Positions 62,755 through 64,000 of a stretch of DNA of 64,000 nucleotides are shown one piece after another. How positions within the stretch are numbered: position 1 is the stretch's first letter; the number at the start of each line of letters is the position of its first letter. This stretch comes from Geodermatophilus obscurus (GTDB lineage: Bacteria; Actinomycetota; Actinomycetes; Mycobacteriales; Geodermatophilaceae). The position numbers were made by a program, and so were the translations under genes. The notes beneath the pieces were generated by a model. That model was not told the DNA's origin, did no database searches, and worked only from the letters and a program-made list of their open reading frames with translations. The DNA is taken from assembly GCF_900115395.1 (NCBI RefSeq), contig NZ_FOWE01000002.1:1-64000 (forward strand). The letters are read 5' to 3'.

Positions 62755-64000
62755 TCAGAAGAACGACGGGACGACGGCGAACGTCAGCCAGGCCAGCAGC
62801 GGACCTGCGACCACGACGATCGTGGCGTACACCAGGATCTGCTTGTAGAAGCGGTCCTTGTCCACGTCCTGCGCATTGGCCAGGACCAGCGCGCCGTTCG
62901 TGGAGAACGGGCTCACGTCGACGATGGTCGAGGACACGGACAGGGCGACCACCACGCCCACGGCCCCGATGTCCCCGGTCTGCAGGAAGGGCACGGCCAG
63001 CGCGATGGCCACGGCGATGATCGCGACGGACGACGCGAACGCCGACACCACCGCGCCGATGTAGCAGAGCAGCAGGGCCACCAGCAATGGCACCCCGATC
63101 CCGGTGACCGCCTCGCCGACGTAGTCGATGGTGCCCGCCTCCTGCAGCACGAAGACGAAGGTGAGCACCCCGGCGATCAGCAGGATGGTGCTCCAGCTGA
63201 TCTGGGTGACCGCGCCCTTGTGCTGCTGCGCGGAGAACAGCGCCAGGACGACGGCGACGGAGATCGAGACGAACCCGATGTCGAGGTCGAAGGCCAGCGC
63301 CAGCACCGCGACCACGACCAGACCGATCAGCGTGAGCACCTGCTCGAAGCGCACCGGCTGGGCGACGTCCGGGTGGATGTGCTCGTCGTCGTCGCCGCCG
63401 ACGCCCGGCCCCGGAGCGGCGCCGTGGCCGCGCACGACCGTGCCGTGGGAGTGCTCGACGTGCTCGAGGGGTACGGCCGCCACCTTGCGTCCCAGCAGCT
63501 TCCGGCCGCCCAGCACGAAGAACAGCACCAGGGCGATCGCCAGGTTGAAGACCAGGCTGCCGAGGAAGACCTGGAGGGAGCTGCCCGGCAGGCCGGCCTC
63601 CTCGACGATGTCGTTCACCGTGGCGCCGTAGACGCTGATGGGGGAGAAGCCGCCCCCCTGGGCTCCGTGGATGACCATCATCCCCATCAGCAGCGGGCTG
63701 ATCCCGTGCCTCGCGGCGAAGGTGAGCGCGATCGGCGCGATGATCGCGACCGCGGCGGGGGAGAGCGCGCCGATCGCCGTCAGCACCGCGGTGACGGCGA
63801 ACATGATCCAGGGGATGGCTGCGACGTGGCCGCCGACCAGCCGCACGGCCCCCCGCACCAGCAGGTCGACCGTCCCGTTGTTCTGCGCGATGGCGAACAG
63901 GTAGGTGACCCCGATGAGGGTCAGGACCAGTTCCGAGGGGAAGCCCGAGAGGATGTCGTCGGTCGTCAGCCCGACCGACAGGGTGCCGACCAGGAAGGCG
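62755..64000 (-). CDS. MatC-type dicarboxylate/malonate carrier, 5' end beyond the window
   Basis: The frame has no stop up to the window end, giving at least 415 residues. AQNNGTVDLLVRGAVRLVGGHVAAIPWIMFAVTAVLTAIGALSPAAVAIIAPIALTFA is the MatC/dicarboxylate carrier signature, followed by GAQGGGFSPISVYGATVNDIVEE. About 11 helices are visible, with a His-rich cytoplasmic loop near the middle (EHVEHSHGTVVRGH). MatC imports malonate in rhizobia; here it heads an operon with the CoA transferase and carboxyltransferase. An internal GTG at 63858 is not the start, because coding continues upstream. Confidence 0.92.
   Translation of the reverse strand, partial: AFLVGTLSVGLTTDDILSGFPSELVLTLIGVTYLFAIAQNNGTVDLLVRGAVRLVGGHVAAIPWIMFAVTAVLTAIGALSPAAVAIIAPIALTFAARHGISPLLMGMMVIHGAQGGGFSPISVYGATVNDIVEEAGLPGSSLQVFLGSLVFNLAIALVLFFVLGGRKLLGRKVAAVPLEHVEHSHGTVVRGHGAAPGPGVGGDDDEHIHPDVAQPVRFEQVLTLIGLVVVAVLALAFDLDIGFVSISVAVVLALFSAQQHKGAVTQISWSTILLIAGVLTFVFVLQEAGTIDYVGEAVTGIGVPLLVALLLCYIGAVVSAFASSVAIIAVAIALAVPFLQTGDIGAVGVVVALSVSSTIVDVSPFSTNGALVLANAQDVDKDRFYKQILVYATIVVVAGPLLAWLTFAVVPSFF

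Overview
This is a 64 kb stretch of a very GC-rich actinobacterial chromosome. The gene complement (a DUF222-type HNH protein, SepH, DUF3027, DUF2530, UdgX, Nei2, an XPB-type helicase), the many GTG starts and the many leaderless transcripts point to the Actinomycetes. Details such as the HNH/DUF222 tail and GC-rich dispersed repeats suggest the Geodermatophilaceae (Blastococcus/Geodermatophilus/Modestobacter type), but that placement is inference. I see no prophage, insertion sequence, CRISPR array or obvious genomic island. About 70 protein genes are tightly packed on both strands, with one tRNA.

Layout. 0-11 kb: an HNH gene tail, a guanidinium exporter (gdx) under a guanidine-III riboswitch, the XPB helicase with its partner, an endonuclease/phosphatase-fold protein, a nucleotidyltransferase-fold protein, a cold shock protein, a lipoprotein plus MFS pair, and DUF3027. 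11-19 kb: an Lrp regulator, an M20 peptidase, an NCS2 purine permease, a MarR plus MFS operon, a 2'-5' RNA ligase-like protein and an aldo/keto reductase. 19-24 kb: a self-contained ABC exporter/TetR operon with a readable promoter-operator, a second export permease and a renalase-like flavoprotein. 24-32 kb: a TrmH methyltransferase, a stress protein, the cell-division regulator SepH, an M42 aminopeptidase of the NAGGN-associated type, serC, citrate synthase, pdxH and an MFS exporter. 32-46 kb: udgX, a NatAB-like ABC pair, a repeat protein, an SMP-30 lactonase, PEP carboxylase, a glycosyltransferase, an extended inositol-phosphatase-fold protein, fprA, a monooxygenase, and the repair pair nei2-phr. 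46-60 kb: a secreted TAP-type hydrolase, a frameshifted DUF6817-like gene beside tRNA-Arg(CCU), a sirtuin operon, a DNA glycosylase fused to an EVE-like domain, YbaK, SAF and FmdB proteins, and an alpha-oxoamine synthase divergent from a MarR gene with a palindromic operator candidate between them. 60-64 kb: an operon for a MatC-type dicarboxylate carrier (cut by the window end), a CaiB-type CoA transferase and a fused carboxyltransferase.

How the parts work together. DNA repair is strongly represented (XPB helicase, UdgX, Nei2, photolyase, a pyrimidine-dimer-glycosylase-like fusion), in keeping with a desiccation- or UV-exposed lifestyle. Central metabolism (citrate synthase, PEP carboxylase, SerC, PdxH) lies among several independent efflux systems. 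From memory, the order from XPB through csp, lipoprotein, MFS, DUF3027, MarR, SpoU methyltransferase, SepH, SerC and citrate synthase matches the Mycobacterium tuberculosis Rv0861c-Rv0889c region, so much of the first half looks like an old conserved neighbourhood rather than accessory DNA.

The most striking signals are regulatory and architectural: the guanidine-III pseudoknot in front of gdx; over 20 genes whose start codon lies 6-8 nt after a TANNNT-like -10 hexamer; six convergent gene pairs whose TAG stop codons share one CTAG; two CTG start codons inside CTGA overlaps; a dispersed repeat that has become the N-terminus of a gene; and the glycosylase/EVE-like fusion.
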